Below are positions 32,680 to 43,590 of a stretch of 64,000 nucleotides of DNA, piece by piece. Every line of letters starts with the position of its first letter. Within the stretch, counting starts at the first letter, position 1. Below the pieces are notes generated by a model. That model searched no databases and was not told the origin of the DNA. It was given only the letters and a program-made list of their open reading frames with translations. Made by a program: the position numbers and the translations under genes. Origin of the DNA: Proales similis (taxonomy: Eukaryota; Rotifera; Eurotatoria; Ploima; Proalidae). The stretch lies in contig JAGVRJ010000008.1 of assembly GCA_019059635.1 (NCBI GenBank), positions 1,240,001 through 1,304,000 of the forward strand, read 5' to 3'.

Positions 32680-32850
32680 TTTGGTTTTGGCCGGAAAGCG
32701 AAAGTTAGCAGAAGAAAGGCAGAGACCATCTCAGGCAGACGAAAGAGGAAAGAGAAGAACCTCTTAGAGAGAAACTGCCTCTTCCTTTAACCGTTCGGTG
32801 TCCTCTTCCAAAAACTTAAGCTTAAGCTTCAGATCGCGACTTGTCAACTA
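32680..32850 (-). pseudogene. Receptor TM5-TM6 fragment
   Basis: The minus strand encodes LKLKFLEEDTERLKEEA, then after a frame break sequence like the TM6 motif (FSFLFRLPEMVSAFLLL). Together these match the family segment 'LLxFLRxxxTERPKEEAEKRITKM...FRLPEMxSA' with an internal deletion. It lies just past the 3' end of copy 2. Confidence 0.65.
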
Positions 32851-32959
32851 TGAAGTTGAGTAAAGCATTCATTTGTAATAATAGCGGCTTTTTTATAGTT
32901 GACAATTAACTGAGATCGTTTGAAATTTGAAACCCTGATCCTGTTGAAATGAAGCATTC

Positions 32960-35233
32960 TCAATCTCGAAGCTTCTTGCAGAAGGTTGGATTGAAGAGAT
33001 AGAGAAGAACAAGATTCTCGATGAAGCTTATTGTGAGTAAGAATCTCGAAATGTCGAACAGCATCGGACAAACCGAGTGAAGGCGAGTTCCTCTCAATAC
33101 GCAATCAGGAAAGAAATCGGGGTCCAAAGTGAATGCCAAAAGAAAAGAAGCCGATATCATTTCTGGCAAGCGAAAGAAAAAAGAGAAGAGGCCATTGAGA
33201 ATGACCATTTTGGTAATGCGTTTTTCTGCCTCTTCTTTGGGTCTATCTGCATTCTGCCGACGAAGCAGTGACAGAAGCTTTAGATCAATCAACATATTCA
33301 ACAACGGAAATAAAATTGTTCCCATAAATGTGTTGAGTAAATAAGGTACTTTGAGTAGTTGGCTGCGATTGAGCTCGAGAGAGTTCTGCGAAATCATGTA
33401 AAAATAGGCGTTTTCCTTCAAGAAATAGATGGTAAATCTTTCGTTTACAAACAAAGTAATCACACTAATGAAGGCTGAGACTAATACCAAGAACGCAGTT
33501 AGTACATGTGGTCTCACTCTTCTAAAACTAGCCAGTCTGTCTGTATTTAGGCCGTATCGGTAGAGCACAAAAAGAGTGCTGCTCATATTCGCCGCCAATC
33601 TTAAAGTATTGCCCAAGAAGCTCTCAACAAACAGGTAGAATACCTGATAATACCTAGTAAGGACCAGCTGTGAGCAATAGATGCCGTTGAATTCAATGCA
33701 AGTTGAAATGGGGCCGCACGCAAATAAAAGACCGTGAAAGAGAATGAACCATGAGTTGTAGTAAGTGTACTCCCACATGAACCTGCCCTTGTCGGTCAAC
33801 TTGTTTCGGCGGTATTCGGGCGACCTCTTGATCTTGCGAAACGTTCTTATCACAAGAATGTTGGCAATAATGCCCAAGACACTAGTGAGCGGTGTCATCC
33901 AGATGTCGGCCAAGTATTTGGTGAATTGAAGGTCGATAATGGTGTTGTACTTTGTTCCATAGTCCAGTCTATTTGTCGTTTCGATTGAACATCGCTGAGC
34001 CATTTTTCCATATTCACATTGTTTCTTTAGTTTGATTTGATCTCGGACGCATAGCCCCAGATCAGAATAATACTTTGCTGATGAAGAATGATTATGGGCC
34101 CAATAACGGCTGACTACCCAAAACAAGAGGCAAGAGCAATTCTCTTGTGCAAGTTTTTCGATCACACGACCTTTAAACTTTATGTCCAAAGAGTTTAGCT
34201 CGATTCGGTAGAATAGACAGAATGAAGAATCATCGAACGGGTTCGATTTGACCCTCTCCAGCCAACTCAGATAGTTCTTGTTTGCGAAATTAGAATCTGC
34301 GCGGTCTTTGGTTAAGCCGTACTCCACCACCAACATGTCTTGGGCTTTTCTCTCATTTGCGCAACTGAGCCAGTTCGGATTGTTGTGGAGAAAAGCTCTT
34401 AGTCGCGACACAAACAATTGAATCAGTTTAAATGAGCTATTCTTGAGCACTTCGGGTCGAAAATCACTCAGAACTCCACAGAAAAGCAGCCGATTCGTCT
34501 TTTGGAATAGAACTGGACAAAATAGTTTAGGACCGAAGCCAATTTGGTAGCCAAATAAGTACAACTGAAGTACGGTGCTGTTAAACGTTTCATTTATTGC
34601 CTTGAAAGAGAGATTGTTACGCTTAACTCGCGAATCTACGAGATCGTAAAAGGCGAGTCGCCTAATAAGTGCCTCAATGAACATCCATGGGCAAGTTTCC
34701 TCAAAGTAACGAACTCCTCTTGAGAATATTATTTGCAAATATTGCTCGCTTTTAAATGTTGGATTATGGTGTGATATGGGCGAGCATTTGTCCCACAGAT
34801 TTCCAGCCTCGTTCAGAAGCGCAAAATGAAAGAATCCAAACAGAACAGAGATGTCTGATGACGACCTCAAGATTGGTATGCGAAAGTCTATTGCCAGTCC
34901 TCGGGCTCCAAAAATAAAAAGGCTTATTTGCGTGAAGTTGGCTCTGTTCACTAATGGCTTGATGGCTTCGTTTAGATCACTCAAGCTTTCTCCTTTTGCT
35001 TGGAAATAGCCGGCTCGGAAATAGACCAGAGTCATTGGATGGAGTGCGCACTTATCCGCTGTTTCATTTATCCGCTTCATGTCGCTTTCGGCCAGTGGCT
35101 CAGTTCCTTTGCTGTCCAGGTAAAGGTTACAATTGATTTTTGGAATGGCTTCAACTTCACTTTTCCTGATCCCCAAGTATGATGAAGCAGTTTGAATGCA
35201 CAGGCAGTAAAGCAATAAGCTCTGGAACATCAT
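32960..35233 (-). CDS. Intronless 7TM receptor, subfamily A, copy 2
   Basis: This is 757 residues from ATG 35233, with signal peptide MMFQSLLLYCLCIQTASS. The ectodomain diverges strongly from copy 1 but keeps GESLSDLNEAIKPL, the cap-like SRLRAFLHNNPNWLSCANER, CSCLLFWVV and YGKMAQRCS. It carries an extra stalk insert (SSAKYYSDLGLCVRDQIKL) shared with copies 4 and 7. The 7TM part contains GIIANILVI, RSPEYRRNKLTDKGRFMWEY, FRLAANxSSTLF-type TM3 ending LYRYGLN, TM6 LFSFFFRLPEMISASF and TM7 ending ENLVLLYLFNPTF. The end is short (CKKLRD). The stalk insert suggests that A splits into two branches. Confidence 0.85.
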   Translation of the reverse strand: MMFQSLLLYCLCIQTASSYLGIRKSEVEAIPKINCNLYLDSKGTEPLAESDMKRINETADKCALHPMTLVYFRAGYFQAKGESLSDLNEAIKPLVNRANFTQISLFIFGARGLAIDFRIPILRSSSDISVLFGFFHFALLNEAGNLWDKCSPISHHNPTFKSEQYLQIIFSRGVRYFEETCPWMFIEALIRRLAFYDLVDSRVKRNNLSFKAINETFNSTVLQLYLFGYQIGFGPKLFCPVLFQKTNRLLFCGVLSDFRPEVLKNSSFKLIQLFVSRLRAFLHNNPNWLSCANERKAQDMLVVEYGLTKDRADSNFANKNYLSWLERVKSNPFDDSSFCLFYRIELNSLDIKFKGRVIEKLAQENCSCLLFWVVSRYWAHNHSSSAKYYSDLGLCVRDQIKLKKQCEYGKMAQRCSIETTNRLDYGTKYNTIIDLQFTKYLADIWMTPLTSVLGIIANILVIRTFRKIKRSPEYRRNKLTDKGRFMWEYTYYNSWFILFHGLLFACGPISTCIEFNGIYCSQLVLTRYYQVFYLFVESFLGNTLRLAANMSSTLFVLYRYGLNTDRLASFRRVRPHVLTAFLVLVSAFISVITLFVNERFTIYFLKENAYFYMISQNSLELNRSQLLKVPYLLNTFMGTILFPLLNMLIDLKLLSLLRRQNADRPKEEAEKRITKMVILNGLFSFFFRLPEMISASFLLAFTLDPDFFPDCVLRGTRLHSVCPMLFDISRFLLTISFIENLVLLYLFNPTFCKKLRD

Positions 35234-35942
35234 TTTCTCTTTCTGCTATTCTTTTCCCTTTGATTTATTTCAAATTAAACTAACAAGGTCCACAAGATGC
35301 CACAGCTGGAAAAAAGGCTAGATTAGAAATCTGATCCCTTCTTTCTTCTATTTCGCTGAAGGTTTCAATCGAAGGAAATCTGATTTTAGAACACAGAAAC
35401 CTTGGTTGATATCTCAAGATGGCTTGCCTTAAAATCTGTATCTTTCGGCTCATTTGTCTTTCTTTATTGAGAAGTGTGATCGGCACAATAAACAGAATTA
35501 TAAAAAATCATAATCGATCGAGGCAGCTCATTTTTTGAGCCGCTTTTTCGAAAGAAAAAGAGAATTGCATTTGCCAATTACCTGTGAAAATGCCGAGGGC
35601 CTTCCTTTCATATAGAGATAAAAAAAAAGAATAAGCGTCACCAACTATAATAGTTGAAAATCAATACACAAATGAGGATGAGAATTTGGCGATATATAGA
35701 AAGTGCACATATGAAACACAGGAATGCGGATCAATCCGGAGCGAATAAAAAGAAAAAACCAGCAAAAGAAGCAAAAAGAGAAGAGATCGTTAAAAATAGC
35801 TACCTTTGTGGTACTACATATTTTTTTCTTTTGATATTCTGAAATTGCTAGCTGTTTATCAATATTTTGATTTTGTTTCCTGAAAAATGCCTTATTTCAA
35901 GAAAAATGTTTTATTACACAGAAAAAAGATAAAATAAAGGAC
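35234..35942. other. Spacer, partly purine-rich
   Basis: This lies between copies 2 and 3. A purine-rich stretch (about 35740-35790) encodes only low-complexity Lys/Glu in frame. No gene is supported. It presumably contains the promoter of copy 2. Confidence 0.45.
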
Positions 35943-38210
35943 CTAATATTTGTTCTGAAGCGACAGTCTGTAGCGAAAGTACTTATGAAAGTTTGGATTG
36001 AAGAAGTAGAGAAGAAGCAAGTTCTCCAAGTAGCTGACAGTGAGCAGGAAATGCGAAATAGAAAAGAGCATCGGACAGACTGAGTGATAGCGTGACACTC
36101 TCAGAATGCAGATGGGAAAAAAATTTGGGCTCAATGTGAAGACGAGAAGTATAGAGGCGGAGAGCATTTCCGGCAAGCGAAATAAGAAAGAAAAGACGCC
36201 GTTGAGAATGACCATTTTGGTGATGCGCTTTTCGGCCTCTTCCTTTATTCTTTGTCTGCTTCGAGAACGAAGCTGGAACCACAGCCGCAAATCGATGATC
36301 ATATTCAAAAAAGTGAACAAAATCGTGCCCATGAATATGTTTAAAAGAAAGGCGACTTTCAAGGGCAAGTTTGAATCAAGAATTGGACTTTCATTCTGCA
36401 TCAGGTAGCCCTTTTGATGTTCGGAAATGGTATCTATACCGAATTTCTCGTTCACAAACAAGGTAATCACACTTATTAACAAGGTCAGAATAAAAAGACA
36501 AGTTATCAATGTTTTGGGTTTGACTTGGCGGAATCGAACCAGCTTGTCCGTGTTGAGACCAAAACGATAGAGCACGAACAGCGTGCTGCTCATGTTTGCT
36601 GCCAGTAGGAACGTGTTGCCAAAGAACTTTTCCACAAACAAGTAGTAAGGACGAAAAAAGTTTGTCATGATGAATCTAGAGCAGTAGATTCCATTGACCT
36701 CTATGCAAGTAGTCAAGGGGCCAAAGAGAAATATGAGACCGTGGAAGAGCATGAACCACGAGTTGTAATAGGTGTACTCCCACATGAACTTGCCCTTGTC
36801 TGTCAACTTGTTTCGACGATACTCGGGCGATCTCTTGATATTGCGAAATGTCCTTATCACCAGGAAGTTAGCCAAAATACCCAAGAGACTGGTGACTGGC
36901 ACTAGCCACACATCGGCCAAATACTTGAAAAATTCGAGGTCCAGAATGGTCTCGTAAATGGTCCGGTAGTTAATTGACTCAATTGTTTCTATCGAACATC
37001 TTTGAGCCATTTCGCTAAATTTGCATTGTTCACTCAATTGGGCTGCATTGACACACGAAACAGGATTAAGCACATGAAAACTGACTATCCAGAATAACAG
37101 GCAAGAGCAGCTCTCATTCGCCCGGGATTCTAAAGGCTTTCCCAAGAACTTGACATTCAGCGAGTATTGCTCAATCTGATAAAAGATGCAGAATGAGGAG
37201 TCATCGAACGCATCAACCTGATCAGACTCAGCTATATTTACGTAGTTTAATCCTTTCATATTTAAAGCCTGCTTATCGTATTCTTCAGGCGTTTCAATTG
37301 TTACTATCAAAGGATGTTCTAATGATCTTTTGTTTGCTTCGTTCAGCCAGTCTGGATTATTGTGAAGGAATCTTCTCAATCTTGAAATTGCAAGCGTTAC
37401 TGATCTCAATTTGCTAGATTTCAAGGCGACAGCTTCGAATGAGTTCATCATGCCTGTAAAGATTATATTTTGTGTTGTGGCAAAAACAACAAGAGGAAAA
37501 ATCCTGGTATCGAATCTCAAGCCATAGCCTGACATTTGAAGAATACCCACATTGCTATCTAGCGTTCGCTCGGTTTTTTCAAATGCGAGCATGTTATACT
37601 CGACCATCGAATCGGCCAGGGAGAAGAGTCCCAAAACCATTAAAAAAGCGCTGTTAAACATCAGTGGGCAAGTGTTGAGATGGTATCGTATTTCCCTAAC
37701 CAACAGAGCGATCTGCTGTTGACTCTTGAATGGGCTTGTTTCCAATGAGCCCGCAGACGACTCCCTCACTTGAGTGCCGTTTTTGTACACATGGACGAAA
37801 TCAGAAAAAATATATGAGAACGAGAATGCATGTGCTGAAGGGAAGTTGGGTATTTTTAAATCGACCGGAATTCCTTTAGCTCCGACAATAAATATGGAGA
37901 TTTGATTGAGATTGGACATCGCAGCAACCAAAGGATAAACATTAGCATAGAAATCGCCAAGTATGTCTTCATTGCGCTCGCCTGGGTCTATTATTGTGTA
38001 ACTTAACGATCTCTCTCTTGATTGACATTTTTGAACAGTTTTGTTGTTCTTTATCAATTGGTGCTGACTTCTTTCATGATGACCTATATTTCCAATAACT
38101 ATCTCGCAATAATGATGCCTTTTTAAACCTAAATCTTGAATTTCTTCCACAGTTGCGCTCTGCGCGAAGCAAACCGAAATCCAAATGACTGCGAATAACG
38201 GGAACAACAT
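35943..38210 (-). CDS. Intronless 7TM receptor, subfamily A, copy 3
   Basis: This is 755 residues from ATG 38210, with signal peptide MLFPLFAVIWISVCFAQS. The ectodomain has GIPVDLKIPNFPSAH, FEKTERTLDSNVGILQMSGY and SRLRRFLHNNPDWLNEANKR. The stalk gives ESCSCLLFWIV and FSEMAQRCS. The membrane core has GILANFLVI, RSPEYRRNKLTDKGKFMWEY, ANMSSTLFVLYRFGLN, RITKMVILNGVFSFLFRLPE and YLENLLLLYFFNPNFHKYF. The frame is clean and the length is normal for the family. It is closest to copies 1, 6 and 9, which share the short stalk. Confidence 0.85.
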   Translation of the reverse strand: MLFPLFAVIWISVCFAQSATVEEIQDLGLKRHHYCEIVIGNIGHHERSQHQLIKNNKTVQKCQSRERSLSYTIIDPGERNEDILGDFYANVYPLVAAMSNLNQISIFIVGAKGIPVDLKIPNFPSAHAFSFSYIFSDFVHVYKNGTQVRESSAGSLETSPFKSQQQIALLVREIRYHLNTCPLMFNSAFLMVLGLFSLADSMVEYNMLAFEKTERTLDSNVGILQMSGYGLRFDTRIFPLVVFATTQNIIFTGMMNSFEAVALKSSKLRSVTLAISRLRRFLHNNPDWLNEANKRSLEHPLIVTIETPEEYDKQALNMKGLNYVNIAESDQVDAFDDSSFCIFYQIEQYSLNVKFLGKPLESRANESCSCLLFWIVSFHVLNPVSCVNAAQLSEQCKFSEMAQRCSIETIESINYRTIYETILDLEFFKYLADVWLVPVTSLLGILANFLVIRTFRNIKRSPEYRRNKLTDKGKFMWEYTYYNSWFMLFHGLIFLFGPLTTCIEVNGIYCSRFIMTNFFRPYYLFVEKFFGNTFLLAANMSSTLFVLYRFGLNTDKLVRFRQVKPKTLITCLFILTLLISVITLFVNEKFGIDTISEHQKGYLMQNESPILDSNLPLKVAFLLNIFMGTILFTFLNMIIDLRLWFQLRSRSRQRIKEEAEKRITKMVILNGVFSFLFRLPEMLSASILLVFTLSPNFFPICILRVSRYHSVCPMLFSISHFLLTVSYLENLLLLYFFNPNFHKYFRYRLSLQNKY

Positions 38211-38754
38211 TCTTCTCCTCTGGTTTTTCTAGCGTCAAGCGGTCTGCTTAAATAGGAAAAAGAAAAGAAGGAGGAGCATGATGGATCATGTGATTGAATA
38301 AGCATGCTCACGATTATTTGAAAACCCTCAGTCTGGCTTGAAATGGAATCTTTTACCAGCCTTGATTCGGCAGCTTGAATAAAAATTTTCTTATTATTTA
38401 AGTGGCGTTATTCTCTTGGGAAAATTAATGCTACTGAAAAAGGCGAAGGCTCGTCAAAATTTAAATTTATTCGGTTCAATTAATTTCCATTAGCTTTTCT
38501 AGGGTCAATTAAATGAGCTGTTTTAAATCTTGCTATTTATAATTTAGGCAATTTTTATAATGGCGCTCAGAGTCTGAAAAACATTCTTTTGATAAATTCT
38601 CATTTTATTTGATTACACAAATTTTTTTGAAAAAACAAACAATAAAATATTCTTGTTTCATTCTTTTTGCATGGTATATCAGAATATTTTACTCAAAGGC
38701 AATCAAAGAAATAGTAATAAATAGGCCGCGGAAACATAAACAAACTAGAAAGCG
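38211..38754. other. Spacer between copies 3 and 4
   Basis: These 544 AT-rich bases should include the promoter of copy 3 and the 3' UTR of copy 4. No ORF or repeat is supported. Confidence 0.45.
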
Positions 38755-41022
38755 TCATTTCGAGGAATTCAGCAAGTGCTTCTGAAAATTGGGATTAAAG
38801 AGATAGAGGAGAACGAGGTTCTCCAAGTGAGTGATAGTGAGCAAGAACCGCGATATGTCAAACAGCATCGGGCAAACTGAATGATCGCGTGATTCGGACA
38901 CAAAACAAACTGGAAAGAGTTTTGTATTGAACGTGAACACGAGTAACAGGGAGGCAGAGATCATCTCTGGCGAGCGAAACAGAAACGAGAAGAGACCGTT
39001 AAGAATGACCATTTTGGTGATACGGTTTTCCACATCTTCCTTGGGCCTTTTAGAATTCTGTTTGCGAAGATAGAACAACAGTCTTAGATCAATGATCATG
39101 TTGGTCATGGAGAAAATAGTTGTCCCCATTAGCATGTTGAGTAAATATAGAATTTTAAGGAATAGATTGCTTTTGATAAGACCGAAATGACTAGCTAGCA
39201 GATATTTGTATGAATCTTGCCACAGGTATTCAATTGTGAACCTCTCGTTCATGAATAAAGTAATGAGACTCAATAAGAGCGATAAAAATAACGAGAAAAC
39301 AATCATGCGCAAGGGTTTTGTCCGACGGAACCGATTTAATTTTTCTGTATTCACGCCGAAGCGATAGAGAACAAACAAGGTATTGCTGATGTTTGCGGCC
39401 AAGCGGAACGTGTTGCCAAAAAAGCTCACAACAAACAAATAAAATTGCCTAGAGAGCTGAGTCAACACGAATTCCGGGCAATAAATGCCATCGATCTCAA
39501 TACAAGTTGTCAGGGGGCTGCATGCGAATATTAGGCTGTGGAAGAGTATGAACCACGAGTTGTAGTATGTGTACTCCCACATGTTTCTGCTCTTATCTTG
39601 CAACTTGTTTCGGCGGTATTCGGGCGACCTCTTGATCTTGCGAAATGTTCTTATCACAAGAAAGTTGGCAATAATGCCCAGGACACTGCTGACTGGTGTC
39701 AGCCAGACATCTGCCAAGTATTTAGCGAATTCAAGATCAAGAGCAGTGTCGTACACGGTGCGATAGTTCAATGGCTCAATTGTTTCTATCGAACATCTCT
39801 GAGCCATCTTGTCGAATTGACATCGCATTTGGACTTTTTCTTCAACACACAAGCCTAAATCGGAATAGTACTCGGCTGATAAGTCATTACGCACCCAATG
39901 ATACCTGATTATCCAAAACAGGAGACAAGTGCAGTTGTGTCGTGCCCATCTTTCAATGACGTTGCCTGCCAGTTTTACTCGAAGCGAGTAGAGCTCGATC
40001 TGGTAGAATATGCAAAAAGAAGAGTCTTCGAACACATTCTCTTGTTGTGATTCTATCCAAGTGATGTAGGCAATGTCAGCTGTATATGAATAGTTTCCGT
40101 ATACATTTTGCGGGTCGCTTATCTTAACTATAAGGATGCGTTCGCTCTTCCTGAGATTGGCTTGATTTAGCCAACTTGGATTATTGTGAAGAAACCTTTT
40201 CAGTCTAGAGGTGGCCAAGTCTATTTCCTCTAAAGCAGTCTGATTCAAAGCGCTAGCTGTGAAAGAACTCACTGTGCCGTCTAATGAGAGCATTTTAGTC
40301 TGACTGAATGTGGCCAACGGGAATATGTTGCTATCGAATCTTGTCTGATAGCCTACCAAGGAGAATATTGATACGGTGCTGTTTAAAGTCTTATTTGTTG
40401 GTCTGAACGTGAGAATGTTCTGCTTGATCTTAGAATCAGCTAGTTGAGTGAAGCTAAGTTTTCTTATGTTTGCTTTATTGAAGATCAGTTGGCATGTATT
40501 GCCATAATATCGAATATTTTTCCTGAAAAATAAATCGCAAGATTTTTGAGTGTCGAATGGAGTGATTGCAGACGAGTCACAGGAGAGGTCGCTCAGCGGT
40601 TGGCCATCTTGTTCCAAAAGCATGAAATCAATCTCAAAGATCATTAAATGAAAGAATATTTCTTTTCCTAAGCTCGGAAGTTGAAAGTCAACTGAAAATC
40701 CTTTGGTCTCGAATATTCTTAGATATATTGGTGAAGCAAAGGATTTTGGATCAATTGAAGGTACAATCATTTCCCTTAAATCACTTAGGGCCTCTCCGGT
40801 CGGATCAAACTCGCCCATTCGAACGTAAGCTAATCTCAGCCGGCCTTCCCCACATTCGCTTGAGGTCTTTTTCAATAGATCTAGTTGACTTTGATCTACA
40901 CGCCTTGTCCCTCTGCTCTGGATGATAACCGGACAGTCGTCATCATACAGAGTTTCATTTTCACTCTTTTGAATCCCAGAAAGCACTAAGAGCATTACGA
41001 GCAACTTATCTCTGTGCAGCAT
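38755..41022 (-). CDS. Intronless 7TM receptor, subfamily A, copy 4
   Basis: The start is ATG 41022 (MLHRDKLLVMLLVLSG, a signal peptide); the frame remains open upstream but without an earlier ATG. The protein has 755 residues. The ectodomain shows SRLKRFLHNNPSWLNQANLR, and the stalk has NCTCLLFWII and the YYSDLGLCVEEKV insert that it shares with copies 2 and 7. The core has GIIANFLVI, RSPEYRRNKLQDKSRNMWEY, ANISNTLFVLYRFGVN, ILNGLFSFLFRSPEM (Ser replacing Leu) and HLENLVLLYLFNPNFQKHL. All family cysteines are present. The gene appears functional. Confidence 0.85.
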   Translation of the reverse strand: MLHRDKLLVMLLVLSGIQKSENETLYDDDCPVIIQSRGTRRVDQSQLDLLKKTSSECGEGRLRLAYVRMGEFDPTGEALSDLREMIVPSIDPKSFASPIYLRIFETKGFSVDFQLPSLGKEIFFHLMIFEIDFMLLEQDGQPLSDLSCDSSAITPFDTQKSCDLFFRKNIRYYGNTCQLIFNKANIRKLSFTQLADSKIKQNILTFRPTNKTLNSTVSIFSLVGYQTRFDSNIFPLATFSQTKMLSLDGTVSSFTASALNQTALEEIDLATSRLKRFLHNNPSWLNQANLRKSERILIVKISDPQNVYGNYSYTADIAYITWIESQQENVFEDSSFCIFYQIELYSLRVKLAGNVIERWARHNCTCLLFWIIRYHWVRNDLSAEYYSDLGLCVEEKVQMRCQFDKMAQRCSIETIEPLNYRTVYDTALDLEFAKYLADVWLTPVSSVLGIIANFLVIRTFRKIKRSPEYRRNKLQDKSRNMWEYTYYNSWFILFHSLIFACSPLTTCIEIDGIYCPEFVLTQLSRQFYLFVVSFFGNTFRLAANISNTLFVLYRFGVNTEKLNRFRRTKPLRMIVFSLFLSLLLSLITLFMNERFTIEYLWQDSYKYLLASHFGLIKSNLFLKILYLLNMLMGTTIFSMTNMIIDLRLLFYLRKQNSKRPKEDVENRITKMVILNGLFSFLFRSPEMISASLLLVFTFNTKLFPVCFVSESRDHSVCPMLFDISRFLLTITHLENLVLLYLFNPNFQKHLLNSSK

Positions 41023-41604
41023 TCTGACTGTTTTTGGTGTAAAGGCGTCCAAAAAATTTCGATGAAAAAATTACAGGGACTGGATTTTTAGCATTTGCCC
41101 GGACGAGCTCTCAATTTAGTAACAAATGAGGAGAATAAAAGAAGCAAGAAATCAGAAAGAGGTGTTACCGTCGTTTCATTCCTACGCTCGGAATCTTCAA
41201 ATGCTATTCGTAGAATGCCATCTTATATTTCCTCTTTATTAGTCGAAAAAATTTCCAGGCATTGCTGGTTTGGGTGGTTGCCTTTGGCTTTGATTTATCT
41301 TTAATTAATACTTGATCAAATTACCTGATCAGGCAGTAGGGCGTCAGAGCGTGCAAATGTAGCAAAAAAGAAAATATTGGCAAACAGGGGAGCTAGGAGC
41401 ATGACTAGTCAAGTGAGACCCAGGCATCATAAACGATAATCATATGGTTTATTTTTCCCATCTGGCTAATTTAATATCAGCAAGTAAAAAATTTCCTTTT
41501 AGTATCTTTTGTGCCTTAGTGCCTTCTTTAAGTTGTCTGGCTCAACAGGACCTTGATTTGATGTTATGATTAAGAAATGATGTTAATTTAGTTTAAAAAT
41601 TGCA
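41023..41604. other. Gene-free stretch upstream of copy 4
   Basis: AT-rich with no supported gene. It presumably holds the copy 4 promoter. Confidence 0.4.
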
Positions 41605-42052
41605 TTAATATCCCAAAGTATTTATCTTACCGGCGTCCAGTAGTTCTAAAGCAAGAATCTTGGCTTGAGGTGACCTCATGGTAATTGAGATGGCCTCATG
41701 GTAATGTTCCAGATTGTTTTCCAACACTGTTGCACCTTGATCGCTGGCGAGGACTCTTAATCGTTTCGGCCATCCTTTCTTGCACCGGCACTGAATGGTT
41801 AAGCCATATCTTTCGGGCCCAGTTTTCCTCGGGCAACAAACCATATGAGATGGCTGGTGTCGCTTCCTCAACCGTCATGAACCAGCCAACTTCTTGATAA
41901 TCTCGGATAACACTACGACCAGCAGATTTCGGAGAGTCTGAGTCAAGTTCCGTGTCCTGGTCCGGGTCTCGCTCGCGCGGAAGCAGCAGGGAAGAATGGT
42001 TAGAGGAATGCATTTTTATTTTTTCCCAGTGAATTGCAGTCGCTTGTAACAA
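41605..42052 (-). pseudogene. Frameshifted FLYWCH/transposase-like remnant
   Basis: The minus-strand frame from about 42010 reads EVGWFMTVEEATPAISY and PEENWARK. A one-base shift then leads to RYGLTIQCRCKKGWPKRLRV and VLENNLEHYHE. The spacing W...NWARK...C-x-C...RL...H-x-H resembles FLYWCH-type DNA-binding modules found in Mutator-like and related transposons. The two halves are in different frames, so the copy is broken. A roughly 20-base tandem duplication (CTCATGGTAAT motif, 41675-41708) lies inside. Assignment is by pattern only. Confidence 0.4.
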
Positions 42053-42592
42053 AACCCCAGCTCCCGGATGGATGCGGCATATTGAGCTTCATTCATTTTG
42101 AGCTTAATAAAGAAGCCGAATATTTAGATTGATCAAGTTATTGACCATTTATTAAATTTTTTTGGCCAAATAAAAGTGAAAAAGAGAGGCTGAATATCAA
42201 GACTCAGACCGTCCAAATAACTGCAAAAATGTATGGGCCAATCAGTCAGTTCACCAAACTGTCTCTGGCTCAACTTGAAATTTGTATCCTTCACACGTCA
42301 GGTCTTAACTAAAAGGAGGGATTTGGGAGATTTTTTTACTGGCAGCTCTGAACTATGGCAGAACTATGAGAGTACTCGGATCTTTTTCAAATATTCTTGT
42401 TTTGTCAATAAAATCAACGAGTATCGATTATGTGTTTGATTCTGCTTCTAAAATATAGTTCATATCCGACTCTACTTGTTCTTCTGCGTCAAATCGATTG
42501 GCCATGGATCCAGGTATGTATATTGTTTTATTTTCAAACATCTGTTAGCGTCTTTGCTTTTTGACGCCATGTTAGAAAAGAAATAGATTGAA

Positions 42593-42740
42593 AACTTTTG
42601 CGAAAGTTTTGATTGAAAAGGTAGAGCAGCGCAAGGTTTTCAATATAGCTGATTGTAAGCAAGAATCGTGATAACGAAAGCAGAATCGGACAAACCGACT
42701 GAGAATCATAAACTTTATTTTAGAAACTAGCCAAAATCAG
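42593..42740 (-). pseudogene. Receptor TM7 fragment
   Basis: The minus strand encodes SVCPILLSLSRFLLTISYIE then NLALLYLFNQNFRKSFQS, a clean match to the last third-extracellular-loop-to-TM7 block of the receptor family. Upstream sequence (42740-42930) is too decayed to follow. No start or ectodomain remains. Confidence 0.8.
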
Positions 42741-42959
42741 CGTAATTGGAAACGCGCAAAACAGCAGCATGTTTTGTTTCTTTGGTCTATGGCCCCTAGT
42801 ATTTTGGTATTGATTGAGCGAAAGAAGCAATGACAAGCGAGGAAATCGAAAACAGAAAAACATTGAAACAAGACCTTGATGGGATCACAATTTTCAGCAT
42901 CTTCCAAACCCTACCTGATTCATTGGAATTCAATACCCTCATCCTTTGAAATATAAGAA

Positions 42960-43590
42960 GTCTAAACTGCTTTGATCGATCGGTCCCGTTTTAATTTTTC
43001 CCATCCATTTCTTGTTTATTTTTCTCCTTTTTTAAATAAATTAGCAATTGTCCTAGCCTTGACATATGCCTCCTCTTTTTTCTTTTGTCTCCATTCTTCA
43101 CGTCGTCTCGAATCTTTGATTGGAAAATATTCTGCCTAGCCCTGCTTCTTCTGTTGTTCAAGCCTTCAAGCTGCAAGGGCAAGCCACATCACCCTTGCTC
43201 TTTCCTCAGTCCTTGCCCAATTTTGAAAGACGAGCTTCAAGCTACATGAAAAATTTCATTCGATTAGGCTCTTAATGGATTTTAATAATCGGTTTTCAGT
43301 GGCTCTATAATTGGAATCATTCATCAAATTCAAGGATTCGATTTCAGTTTCCAAAATCACTGTTTCAACTGAATCTGCACGACTGCACCAGGATTGATTG
43401 ATTTTCAATTATGTTCAACTAAACACGTCAAATGACAGATCGTTGACAAATGAAATCAAAGAAGCAAATTGAAACAATTAGAATACACCGCGTTTCAACA
43501 TGCAGTTAATGAGGATCTTAAGAAGAAATAATAATAGAGCGAAACTCAATATCATTGAATCGTTGAATAAAATTTACATGCAGGGTATAA
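42960..43590. other. Upstream region of copy 5
   Basis: No supported gene. A TATAAAT lies at 43584-43590, directly before the copy 5 ATG, too close to act as its TATA box if translation starts there. Confidence 0.35.

Noticed and set aside
42233-42439. Small plus-strand ORF (68 codons)
   Set aside because: No signal peptide, domain or family similarity is seen, and the surrounding DNA is AT-rich spacer with pseudogene debris.
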